From NCBI GenBank assembly GCA_011192155.1, contig DUEK01000128.1:1-60671 (forward strand): DNA of 60,671 bases, given 5' to 3'. The notes below the pieces were generated by a model. The model saw only the letters and a list, made by a program, of their open reading frames with translations. It did no database searches and had not been told where the DNA came from. Position 1 is the stretch's first letter. Each line of letters starts with the position of its first letter. The DNA comes from Thermoflexia bacterium (lineage in GTDB: Bacteria > Chloroflexota > Anaerolineae > B4-G1). The translations under genes and the position numbers were made by a program. This document shows positions 1 to 7,339 of the stretch, one piece after another.

Positions 1-141
1 ATCGGCTAAAGCACCCATTTTGCCCCTAAGCGCTTCCCCATAGCCGCACTCTCTTCGAATTCGTAGCTGCCACTAGGTATTTCGGCGTGTGAGCAGCATA
101 CGTATTTTGGCCTATCAAAATAAGTATAACCGGCAAGCCGT

Positions 142-170
142 TTGCGTATTGTTTCGGGGGGTGATATAAT
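142..170 (+). promoter_or_regulatory. Predicted sigma-70-type promoter of the two-component operon
   Basis: TTGCGT at 142-147 and a consensus TATAAT at 165-170 are separated by 17 bases, upstream of the response regulator start at 197. The -10 is perfect and the -35 is partial. I see no convincing gene in bases 1-196. This is a pattern match only. Confidence 0.5.
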
Positions 171-196
171 CTGTGTGGCAAAGAGAGCAATGATAG

Positions 197-886
197 ATGA
201 GGGACACTGTGGATAATATCAGAATTCTGCTGGCCGACGACCACGCTGTAGTGCGGGAGGGCACAAAAGAGTTGCTGGAACAGCAAGGCGACCTGGAGGT
301 CGTGGCCGAGGCCAGCGATGGGAAGGAGGCAGTTCAGTTAGCCATCAGTCAGCACCCCGATGTGGTCATTATGGACTTTGCTATGCCAAAGCTCAACGGT
401 ATCGAAGCCACTCGGCAGATCAAAGCCATCGCTCCAGAAATTGCCGTGCTGGTGCTCAGCGCATACGATAGCGAGCAGTACATTTTCGCTTTCCTGGAAG
501 CAGGCGCCGCCGGTTACTTGCTGAAGGACGTACACGTTGACGAATTGGTAGAGGCCATCCGCGCCATATATGCCGGCGAATCAATCCTTCATCCGACCAT
601 TGCCCGCAAAGTGATCAATCGCTTTGCCCAACCCGCAAAAAAGACCGGATCAGAAGAGGTCTTGGATCAACTCACTGAGCGCGAATTGCAAGTTCTGAAG
701 ATGGCGGCTCAGGGAAAGTCTAACCGAGAGATCGCCAGCGAACTCGTCATCAGCATACGCACTGCTCAGACGCATCTGAGTAACGCCTTCAGTAAAATGG
801 GGGTCGGGTCGCGCACTGAGGCAGTGGTACACGCTCTGAGAAAAGGCTGGCTCACGCTTGAAGATACACTCGAAGATACATTCTAG
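197..886 (+). CDS. NarL/LuxR-family response regulator
   Basis: A DNA-binding response regulator of 229 residues. The receiver domain covers about residues 7-122, with the acidic pair D14-D15, the likely phosphoacceptor D60 (in VVIMDFAMP) and the conserved K110 (in YLLKD). A LuxR-type helix-turn-helix follows at about 158-212 (LTERELQVL, then NREIA and HLSNAFSKM). The length is normal for the NarL family. It sits 20 bases upstream of a NarX-type histidine kinase and is probably co-transcribed with it from the promoter at 142-170. The pair heads the Wood-Ljungdahl locus, so control of that locus is plausible, but nothing in the sequence shows the target. Confidence 0.95.
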   Translation: MRDTVDNIRILLADDHAVVREGTKELLEQQGDLEVVAEASDGKEAVQLAISQHPDVVIMDFAMPKLNGIEATRQIKAIAPEIAVLVLSAYDSEQYIFAFLEAGAAGYLLKDVHVDELVEAIRAIYAGESILHPTIARKVINRFAQPAKKTGSEEVLDQLTERELQVLKMAAQGKSNREIASELVISIRTAQTHLSNAFSKMGVGSRTEAVVHALRKGWLTLEDTLEDTF

Positions 887-906
887 TAAAGGACGTCAAG
901 TGGATA

Positions 907-2547
907 ATGGAAACCCAAAAGAAAAATAACGAGACGCCACGGGAGAATGATCTAGCAGACGCAAGATCGTGCCAAGAGGCCATCGCGCGGCTGCAGATGA
1001 TCAACGCCGTCACTGCCAAACTGACTCAATCTTTCAACCTGGAACAAACCCTCGACGATATCCTGGACAAAGTCTTGGAAGTAATGGGAACGGAAACCGG
1101 GGCGGTATACCTTCTGGACGAAGAGGAACAGGGATTGACCCTGGTGGCTCACCGAAACTTGCCAGACGAGGTGGTGGAGGAAAAGAACGGCTTGAAATCG
1201 GCCCGGATGCTCTCGCTCCACGAAGATCTTCAATGCAAACTGGCCGGCCCATTGCGCTCGAAAGGCAAAATTAACGGCTTGCTCTTCATCGGCAGTCGCC
1301 GGGCCTGCCCCATCCTGCGCCAGGAAGAGGATCTGTTTAACACCATTTGCAACACGACGGGCGTGTTCGTGGAGAACGTCCATCTGTATCAGGAGCGGGA
1401 GCGACAGTCGCAGGTTGAGCGCTGCGTGTGCGAAGTGACAGAAGAAGTCACCTCCGAACTAGAGTTGGACAAAGTTCTCCCTAAAGTAATGCAGATCGCC
1501 GTAAGACTGACCAAAGCCGACGGGGGCGTCGTGGCCCTGTTAAACGAAGAGAGAAATGTCATTACCTACCCATACCTCCACCATCTGCCCAGCGAATTGG
1601 CCGACGTGACGGTATCCAAGGGAGAGGGACTGTCTGGAGAGGTAATGACTACCGGCCGCCCCATGGTGATTGACAACTACCAGACCTACCCACGGGCTAT
1701 CCCGGCTTTCGCCCGGGCCGGATTGAGCAGCGTAATGATAGTGCCCATCGTGAGCGGAGAGAGAACCTTTGGAGCATTGAGCATCCTCAGTATCAAGGAA
1801 GCGAGGGGCTTCTCCGATAGAGACATAGCCGTCCTCACAGCCATCGGGCGTCAGGCCGGCATCGCGATTGAGAACGCCTATCTATACGAAAACATGCGTT
1901 TCTACGCACGCAGGATCACGCAAGCCCAAGAAAACGAGCGCCGGCGCATCGCCCGCGAACTCCACGACGATACGATCCAATCCCTGGTCGCGCTATCCCG
2001 CCGCTTGGAGGCTCTGGCTATCTCCAATGGCTCATTGTCTGAAGAAGCCGTTGTCCAACGCATCAACAAACTGCAAGAAGCGACGGGCAATGTGATCAAG
2101 AGAGTGCGGCGATTCAGCCGCGACCTCAGACCTTCCATCCTGGACAATCTGGGCCTCCTGCCCGCACTGGAAGAACTTACAGCAGAATTGGGTCGCCAGA
2201 GCAGCTTTCAAGCAGAATTTCGAGTGGTGGGCGAAGAACGACGTCTCTCTTCCGAAGTAGAGTTGACCTTGTTCCGCATAGCACAAGAGGCGCTGAACAA
2301 TGTCAGGAAACACGCCCAGGCGACCAGGGTCGTCACTACAATGAAGTTAAGCAACGGCGCGATCAAGATGATAATCCAGGACAACGGCAAGGGGTTCAAA
2401 TTACCTGCATTGACCGAATACCCCACGGCTGCGGGCAAACTGGGACTCACCGGTATGCACGAACGCGCCCGGTTGCTGGGAGGCATACTGGAGATAAATT
2501 CGGAACCCGGTCGAGGAACCAAAGTGATCGTCAGCGTACCAATCTAA
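907..2547 (+). CDS. GAF-domain sensor histidine kinase (NarX/HisKA_3 type)
   Basis: A soluble kinase of 546 residues with no obvious membrane segment. Two GAF-like sensor domains occupy about residues 35-160 and 180-330. A HisKA_3 dimerisation domain follows, with the phosphoacceptor His at about residue 353 in ARELHDDTIQ. The C-terminal HATPase_c domain shows an N box (ALNNVRKHAQ), a G1 box (DNGKGF) and a G2 region (GLTGMHERARLLGG). It is the likely partner of the upstream response regulator. The absence of transmembrane helices points to a cytoplasmic signal; GAF domains could sense redox state or a small ligand, but I cannot tell which. Confidence 0.93.
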   Translation: METQKKNNETPRENDLADARSCQEAIARLQMINAVTAKLTQSFNLEQTLDDILDKVLEVMGTETGAVYLLDEEEQGLTLVAHRNLPDEVVEEKNGLKSARMLSLHEDLQCKLAGPLRSKGKINGLLFIGSRRACPILRQEEDLFNTICNTTGVFVENVHLYQERERQSQVERCVCEVTEEVTSELELDKVLPKVMQIAVRLTKADGGVVALLNEERNVITYPYLHHLPSELADVTVSKGEGLSGEVMTTGRPMVIDNYQTYPRAIPAFARAGLSSVMIVPIVSGERTFGALSILSIKEARGFSDRDIAVLTAIGRQAGIAIENAYLYENMRFYARRITQAQENERRRIARELHDDTIQSLVALSRRLEALAISNGSLSEEAVVQRINKLQEATGNVIKRVRRFSRDLRPSILDNLGLLPALEELTAELGRQSSFQAEFRVVGEERRLSSEVELTLFRIAQEALNNVRKHAQATRVVTTMKLSNGAIKMIIQDNGKGFKLPALTEYPTAAGKLGLTGMHERARLLGGILEINSEPGRGTKVIVSVPI

Positions 2548-2575
2548 ATGTAAGATACCAGGGAGAGAAGCTGAA

Positions 2576-3766
2576 ATGAAGGTAGAGACAATCATTGATA
2601 ACACAATAAAACCCCAACTCATCGAAGCCTTTGGCCGGCAAGTTGCCAACTCACTGCTTACGCGAGCCACGCTCTCCTACGTCAGCACCGATGGAAGCGA
2701 GAAAGAGAGATATGAAACCCTTTTGTACTCGATTTGTTCCGACAAGCGCGTGATCGGTGTGTGGGGCAAGCAGGACGCCGCAAAGCAAATGACAGAATGG
2801 AAAACCCTACTAGAGACCGACTCTAGTATCACTTCGCTGCCCTTACAAGAAGGCAGTGATGATCTAATCAAAGGAGAAGAAACAATGTCAGCGAAAATTC
2901 TCGACGGTCGAGCTATGGCCAAAGAGGTGCGGGAAGAGGTCGTCGCCGGAGTGAACGATTTCAAGGCCAAACACGGCTTCACACCAACTATCGCCGTAGT
3001 GCGGGCGGGAGATGATCCAGCCTCGGTGAGCTATGCTAAAATGATCAAGAAATCCTTCGAGAAAGCGGGGATGAACTTTGCCCTGCACACCCTGCCGGAT
3101 ACGGCAAGCCAGGACGAAGTGGCGGGCCTGGTAGCCGAGCTTAACGCCGATAGCAACGTCCACGGCATTATGGTCCAGGAACCATTACCCAAAGGCATAG
3201 ATGATGCCGCTATCAAGGCTGTCATCTTACCAGAGAAGGACGCCGATGGAGTGAGCCCCATCAACGCAGGACGGCTAGCCCAGGCGTCCCCCGTCGGCAG
3301 GGCCGAGGGGGTAAAGGATTACATTGTGCCGGCTACTCCTCTCGGCGGGCTAGAGATGCTGAAACGGAGCGGGGTGGAGATGGATGGCAAGCGCGCGGTT
3401 GTCGTCGGCCGCTCCAACATCGTCGGCCGCCCAATGGCCTTCTTGCTCATGCAGCACCACGCCACGGTGAGCATGTGCCACTCGCACACCCGCCCCCTGG
3501 GCGACGCAACCCGCCAAGCTGACATTCTCTGCGTCGCTGTCGGGGTGGCCGAGTTGATCAAGGGGGATATGATCAAGCCAGGAGCAACCGTCATAGACTT
3601 TGGCTTCAACCGCTCTGAGGGCGAATGGGTGGGTGACGTGGACTTTGAGGAAGCCAAGAAAGTGGCCGGCATGATCACCCCCGTGCCTGGCGGGACGGGG
3701 TCAATGACCAACGTCATACTTATGAGAAACGTCCTTGAGGCGGCAAAGAAACAGATGAAGAGATAG
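2576..3766 (+). CDS. folD: Bifunctional-type methylene-THF dehydrogenase/cyclohydrolase with N-terminal extension
   Basis: The FolD part (about residues 104-396, 293 residues) carries the signatures GDDPASVSY, HGIMVQEPLP, KDADGVSPIN, GRSNIVGRP and PVPGGTGSMT. It would interconvert methylene-THF and formyl-THF using NAD(P). Two things are odd. The ORF opens with about 103 residues of unrecognised sequence; an internal ATG at 2885 with a good AGGAG-type site upstream gives a normal-length FolD, so the extension may be a fused domain or a separately initiated product. Also, the position that should hold the catalytic Lys (Y-x3-K in typical FolD) reads Y-A-K-M-I, so cyclohydrolase activity may be altered. 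A second, canonical FolD is at 19361. Confidence 0.9.
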   Translation: MKVETIIDNTIKPQLIEAFGRQVANSLLTRATLSYVSTDGSEKERYETLLYSICSDKRVIGVWGKQDAAKQMTEWKTLLETDSSITSLPLQEGSDDLIKGEETMSAKILDGRAMAKEVREEVVAGVNDFKAKHGFTPTIAVVRAGDDPASVSYAKMIKKSFEKAGMNFALHTLPDTASQDEVAGLVAELNADSNVHGIMVQEPLPKGIDDAAIKAVILPEKDADGVSPINAGRLAQASPVGRAEGVKDYIVPATPLGGLEMLKRSGVEMDGKRAVVVGRSNIVGRPMAFLLMQHHATVSMCHSHTRPLGDATRQADILCVAVGVAELIKGDMIKPGATVIDFGFNRSEGEWVGDVDFEEAKKVAGMITPVPGGTGSMTNVILMRNVLEAAKKQMKR

Positions 3767-3878
3767 GGCCTATCCAACCCCCGACGCGCCAATCAACCTT
3801 AATTCTCGTCCACCGCAAAGGAGTCAAGGGCCAGCCCTATCGAACCATATGAGCCTCACATATAGCCCGTTAGAGCCA

Positions 3879-3931
3879 TAGACAAGCCTGCGCAGCGGGA
3901 GTATAATCTCACCGTGTTACTGACCGTCAGT
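3879..3931 (+). promoter_or_regulatory. Predicted promoter with adjacent operator-like dyad
   Basis: TAGACA at 3879-3884 and TATAAT at 3902-3907 are 17 bases apart, a near-consensus sigma-70 promoter. Just downstream, ACTGA-CCG-TCAGT (3919-3931) is a perfect dyad between the expected transcription start and the ATG at 3937. The leader would be only about 20-25 bases, so a protein bound at the dyad could block initiation. The rest of the 170-base gap (3767-3936) shows nothing else I recognise. Confidence 0.5.
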
Positions 3932-3936
3932 CAGTT

Positions 3937-5019
3937 ATGAACATCTCCCGCGTATTCATTCTCGCCAGCCAACCGCTCTTTGCTGAGGGCGTCCAAAGCC
4001 TCCTCTCTGGCCAGCCAGGCATAGAGGTAGTGGGGGTTGCGCCTGCCGACCCCGGCGCATTTGCCCAGGTACAAACAGCCACCCCCGACGTAGTAATTAT
4101 CGAGGCCCAGGGTGGGGAACAGAGTCTCTTGGTGGCCCAGGTGCTAAAATCCATCCCCAGCGCCAAAGTCGTCGGCCTCTCTTTGGAAGACAACCGCATC
4201 CACACCTACTACCAGCAGAGCAAGCAAGGCCATCGCGTAGAAGACCTGCTGGATACAATTCGGGAACCGGTGATCCCAAAAAGCCGCAGCCCAAAAGCAC
4301 TGCGGCTTTTTGTCTTGTACCAGGGACACTATGGCGAACGCATCTTGGCAAACATCCAAAATAACGCTCCGAGGACTTGGGCCGTGGAGTCCTGGCGCGC
4401 TCCTTCCAACCTCCCCCCGGTGGTGGATGATCCATTATCCTTCCTCCCCACGCATCTCCCCGCCGCCGACCTGGTGCTCTCACTGGGAGAGAATGGCGGC
4501 GCGGCCCAACTCTTGCCCGGTATCGTCGAGCGCACCGGCGCGCGGGCACTCATCGCCCCGGTAGATAACGTGACATGGCTGCCCGATGGCCTGATTCGCC
4601 AACTGCGCGTCTGGATGGCGGCGATAGGCGTAAGCGCCGTTTTCCCCAAGCCGTTTTGCTCTCTCACCGAGAACTGTTATAATGTGCGCCAGCAGGAGAT
4701 CGCGTTCGAGGACCCCTGGATCGGCGAGTTTGCCCGCCAATTTGGCAGGCCTGTGCTCAAGATCGCACGCGATGGCGAAAAAATCACACAAATCGAGGTA
4801 GAGCGAGACACAGCCTGCGGGTGTGCCCGCTTCGTTGCCCGCAAGCTGGCCGGCGTGGACTTGCGAGAGGCGGTCATTCAGGCCGGCCTGTTTCACCACC
4901 ACTACCCCTGCCGAGCCACGATGCGCGTAGACCCCGGCCTGGACGAACCTTTGATACAAGCCGCTGGCAATTTTATGCGCCACGCGGTGGAAGTTGAAAT
5001 TGTGCCTTTAGAGCGCTAA
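3937..5019 (+). CDS. Pseudo-receiver / DUF166 fusion protein
   Basis: A protein of 360 residues in two parts. Residues 1 to about 118 look like a response regulator receiver, but the phosphoacceptor position is Glu (DVVIIEAQG) and the acidic pair is absent, so phosphorylation is unlikely. From about residue 127 (LRLFVLYQGHYGERI) it resembles DUF166, a family I associate with methanogens and other anaerobes; it has CGCARFVA and a C-terminal HHHYPC motif that could bind metal. The biochemical role is unknown. It lies between folD and fhs under its own predicted promoter, which suggests a role in, or sensing of, C1 or corrinoid metabolism. A terminator-shaped hairpin sits exactly at the domain junction. 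Confidence 0.75.
   Translation: MNISRVFILASQPLFAEGVQSLLSGQPGIEVVGVAPADPGAFAQVQTATPDVVIIEAQGGEQSLLVAQVLKSIPSAKVVGLSLEDNRIHTYYQQSKQGHRVEDLLDTIREPVIPKSRSPKALRLFVLYQGHYGERILANIQNNAPRTWAVESWRAPSNLPPVVDDPLSFLPTHLPAADLVLSLGENGGAAQLLPGIVERTGARALIAPVDNVTWLPDGLIRQLRVWMAAIGVSAVFPKPFCSLTENCYNVRQQEIAFEDPWIGEFARQFGRPVLKIARDGEKITQIEVERDTACGCARFVARKLAGVDLREAVIQAGLFHHHYPCRATMRVDPGLDEPLIQAAGNFMRHAVEVEIVPLER
4278..4311 (+). terminator. Intragenic intrinsic-terminator-like hairpin at a domain junction
   Basis: AAAAAGCCGCAG at 4278-4289 pairs perfectly over 12 bases with CTGCGGCTTTTT at 4300-4311, with a 10-base loop and a U-rich 3' side. This is the shape of a bidirectional intrinsic terminator, yet it lies inside the open reading frame at 3937-5019, where the pseudo-receiver ends and the DUF166 part begins. 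Confidence 0.55.
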
Positions 5020-5062
5020 CAAAAATATCGTATAGAAAATTTATTCAAGGAGGTAACAAAAA

Positions 5063-6949
5063 ATGCCCGTAAAGCGAGTTGACCCAGTTCCGAGCGATAT
5101 TGAGATCGCGCAAGCGGCCGAATTGCTCCCCATCATGGAGGTCGCACAGAGCGTCGGACTCTCCGAGGACGATATTGACCTGCAAGGAAAGTGGAAGGCC
5201 AAGGTCCACCTGGACGTGATCGAAAAGTTCAAGGACCGCCCCAGTGGCAAGTACATTGACGTGACCGCCATCACCCCCACGCCCCTGGGCGAGGGCAAGA
5301 CGGTGACGACCATCGGTGTCAGCCAGGGCTTGCACTATATCGGCAAAAAAGTCTTTACCTGCATCCGCCAGCCCTCGCAGGGACCGACCTTTGGCATCAA
5401 GGGCGGCGCGGCCGGCGGCGGCTATGCCCAGGTCGTGCCGATGGAGGACTTTAACCTGCACCTCACCGGCGACATCCACGCCGTCGGCGCGGCCCATAAC
5501 CTGCTGGCCGCGGCGATTGATAACCGCATGGCGAAGGAAGCCCGGTGGAGCACTAATTTCCTGGCCAAGGCGCTCTGCCCGGACGACGAATACACGCCCA
5601 GCATGCGCCGGCGGCTGGAAAAGCTGGGCATCGAATCGGCCAAGCCCTCCGACCTGAACGACGATGACAAGGAGCGTATGTTCCGCCTGAACATTGATCC
5701 CGACGCAGTCCAGTGGCGGCGCGTGGTGGACGTATCGGACGCCGCGCTGCGCAGCATCACCATTGGTTTGGGCGGCGCCGGCAACGGCCTGGTGCGCGAG
5801 ACCGGGTACGACATCACAGTCGCTTCCGAGATCATGGCCGCGCTGGCGATGTGCAACGACCTGGCCGACCTGCGCGAGCGTATGGGCCGCATCATCATCG
5901 GCACCAGCAAAAAGGGTGGATTGCGTTCGGCAGGCCGGATCGAACCGATCACGGCCGAGGACTTGAACGTGGCCGGCGCGATGACGGTTCTGCTCAAGGA
6001 CGCCCTCATGCCCAACCTGATGCAGACGCTGCCCGGCAGCCCGGCTTTTGTCCACTGCGGGCCGTTCGCCAACATTGCCCAGGGCAATAGTTCCATCATC
6101 GCCGACAAGATCGCACTCAAACTGGCCGATTATGTCGTGACAGAGTCCGGTTTTGGCGCCGACTGTGGGATGGAAAAGTTCATGAATCTCAAGAGCCGCT
6201 ACAGCGGACTGGTGCCCGACTGCGTGGTGCTGGTCTGCACCATCCGCGCGCTCAAGATGCACGGTGGCGGCCCCAAGGTCGTCGCTGGCAAGCCGCTGGA
6301 CAAGGCTTATACCAGCGAGAACCTGGAACTGCTGGAAAAGGGTCTGCCCAACCTGCTGCAACACGTCGAGAACGCGGTCAAATTTGGCGTGCCGGTGGTG
6401 GTGGCGATCAATCGTTTCAAGTACGACACCGACGCCGAGATCGAACTGATCCGCAAGCGGGCCCAAGAGACGGGCGCCGAAGACGCAGTGATGCATAATG
6501 TCTGGGCCAAAGGCGGCGAGGGCGGCGCGGCGCTGGCCGAGGCGGTCGTCGCGGCCTGTGAAAAACCGAACAATTTCAAGTTCCTCTACTCGGACGAAAT
6601 GTCCATCAAGGAAAAGATCGAGACAATCGCCCGCGAGATCTACCGCGCCGACGGGGTGGACTATACGCCCGAGGCGGAGGCCAAGATCAAGCTCTTTACC
6701 GATATGGGGCTTTCACACCTACCGCTCTGCATGGCAAAGACGCACCTCTCTTTCTCGCACGACCCGACGCTCAAGGGCACGCCGCGCGGATGGCGACTGC
6801 CCATCACTGATGTGCGGGCCAGTGTGGGTGCTGGCTTTATCTTCCCGCTGTGCGGCACAATGAAGACCATGCCTGGCCTGCCCACCCGCCCGGTCTTTAC
6901 CGATATTGACATTGACGTGGAGACGGGCAAGGTTTTGGGATTATCGTAG
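5063..6949 (+). CDS. fhs: Formate--tetrahydrofolate ligase
   Basis: Formyl-THF synthetase of 628 residues, which activates formate with ATP onto THF in the methyl branch of the Wood-Ljungdahl pathway. The P-loop-like TPLGEGKTVTT lies at about residue 73. Other family blocks are QPSQGPTFGIKGGAAGGG, LTGDIHAVGAAHNLLAA, RRVVDVSDAALR and GFGADCGMEKF. It is longer than the usual bacterial form of about 555-560 residues. A strong AAGGAGGT site precedes the ATG. It starts a tightly packed run that leads into cooS and acs. Confidence 0.97.
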   Translation: MPVKRVDPVPSDIEIAQAAELLPIMEVAQSVGLSEDDIDLQGKWKAKVHLDVIEKFKDRPSGKYIDVTAITPTPLGEGKTVTTIGVSQGLHYIGKKVFTCIRQPSQGPTFGIKGGAAGGGYAQVVPMEDFNLHLTGDIHAVGAAHNLLAAAIDNRMAKEARWSTNFLAKALCPDDEYTPSMRRRLEKLGIESAKPSDLNDDDKERMFRLNIDPDAVQWRRVVDVSDAALRSITIGLGGAGNGLVRETGYDITVASEIMAALAMCNDLADLRERMGRIIIGTSKKGGLRSAGRIEPITAEDLNVAGAMTVLLKDALMPNLMQTLPGSPAFVHCGPFANIAQGNSSIIADKIALKLADYVVTESGFGADCGMEKFMNLKSRYSGLVPDCVVLVCTIRALKMHGGGPKVVAGKPLDKAYTSENLELLEKGLPNLLQHVENAVKFGVPVVVAINRFKYDTDAEIELIRKRAQETGAEDAVMHNVWAKGGEGGAALAEAVVAACEKPNNFKFLYSDEMSIKEKIETIAREIYRADGVDYTPEAEAKIKLFTDMGLSHLPLCMAKTHLSFSHDPTLKGTPRGWRLPITDVRASVGAGFIFPLCGTMKTMPGLPTRPVFTDIDIDVETGKVLGLS

Positions 6950-6990
6950 AACACGGATTAGCAAGATTAACGGATAAATGGAGGTAAGAA

Positions 6991-7326
6991 ATGAGCAAAG
7001 TGGTACTTGAAGTACCAACCCTCTGGGCCGATCATCACGTCCTAAAAGTGCGGGACGCGCTGGTGAACCTGGGGGGAGTAGATGGCGTGTACGCCAGCTC
7101 GGCCTGGAAACAGGTTCTGGTGGACTATAATAATCGCAAGATAAAGCGCGCAGACATTGAAAAGGCGCTGGCTGAAGCCGGTTACCCGGTGGGCGGGGAC
7201 GAGGTCCCGGTGCTGACTCAGCCGACTGAGCTGCGCCGCGACCCACAGTGGGAAGTGTTAGGCTCGCGAATGACCGAGACCAACCAGGCCGACCGGGAGA
7301 TGTCGGGCGAGTTCCGGCGGTATTAG
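6991..7326 (+). CDS. Small HMA-like (ferredoxin-fold) protein lacking the CxxC metal site
   Basis: A protein of 111 residues. The first 70 or so have the beta-alpha-beta-beta-alpha-beta pattern and spacing of heavy-metal-associated domains (VRDALVNLGGVDGV, QVLVDYNNRKI, IEKALAEAGYPV). The usual CxxC is replaced by LWADHH, leaving an Asp-His-His cluster, and the last 40 residues are polar. It lies between fhs and cooS with a good GGAGGT site. A role in handling nickel or in assembly of CODH/ACS is a guess from position. I do not recognise a named family. Confidence 0.7.
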   Translation: MSKVVLEVPTLWADHHVLKVRDALVNLGGVDGVYASSAWKQVLVDYNNRKIKRADIEKALAEAGYPVGGDEVPVLTQPTELRRDPQWEVLGSRMTETNQADREMSGEFRRY

Positions 7327-7339
7327 GAGGTTATGGAAT

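Noticed and set aside
26-286. Minus-strand ORF of 86 codons at the window start
   Set aside because: It overlaps the predicted promoter and the start of the response regulator, shows no domain or ribosome site, and all supported genes run the other way.
5045-6496. Long minus-strand ORF (483 codons) opposite fhs
   Set aside because: It is a shadow of the conserved fhs coding sequence and has no domain or start signal of its own.
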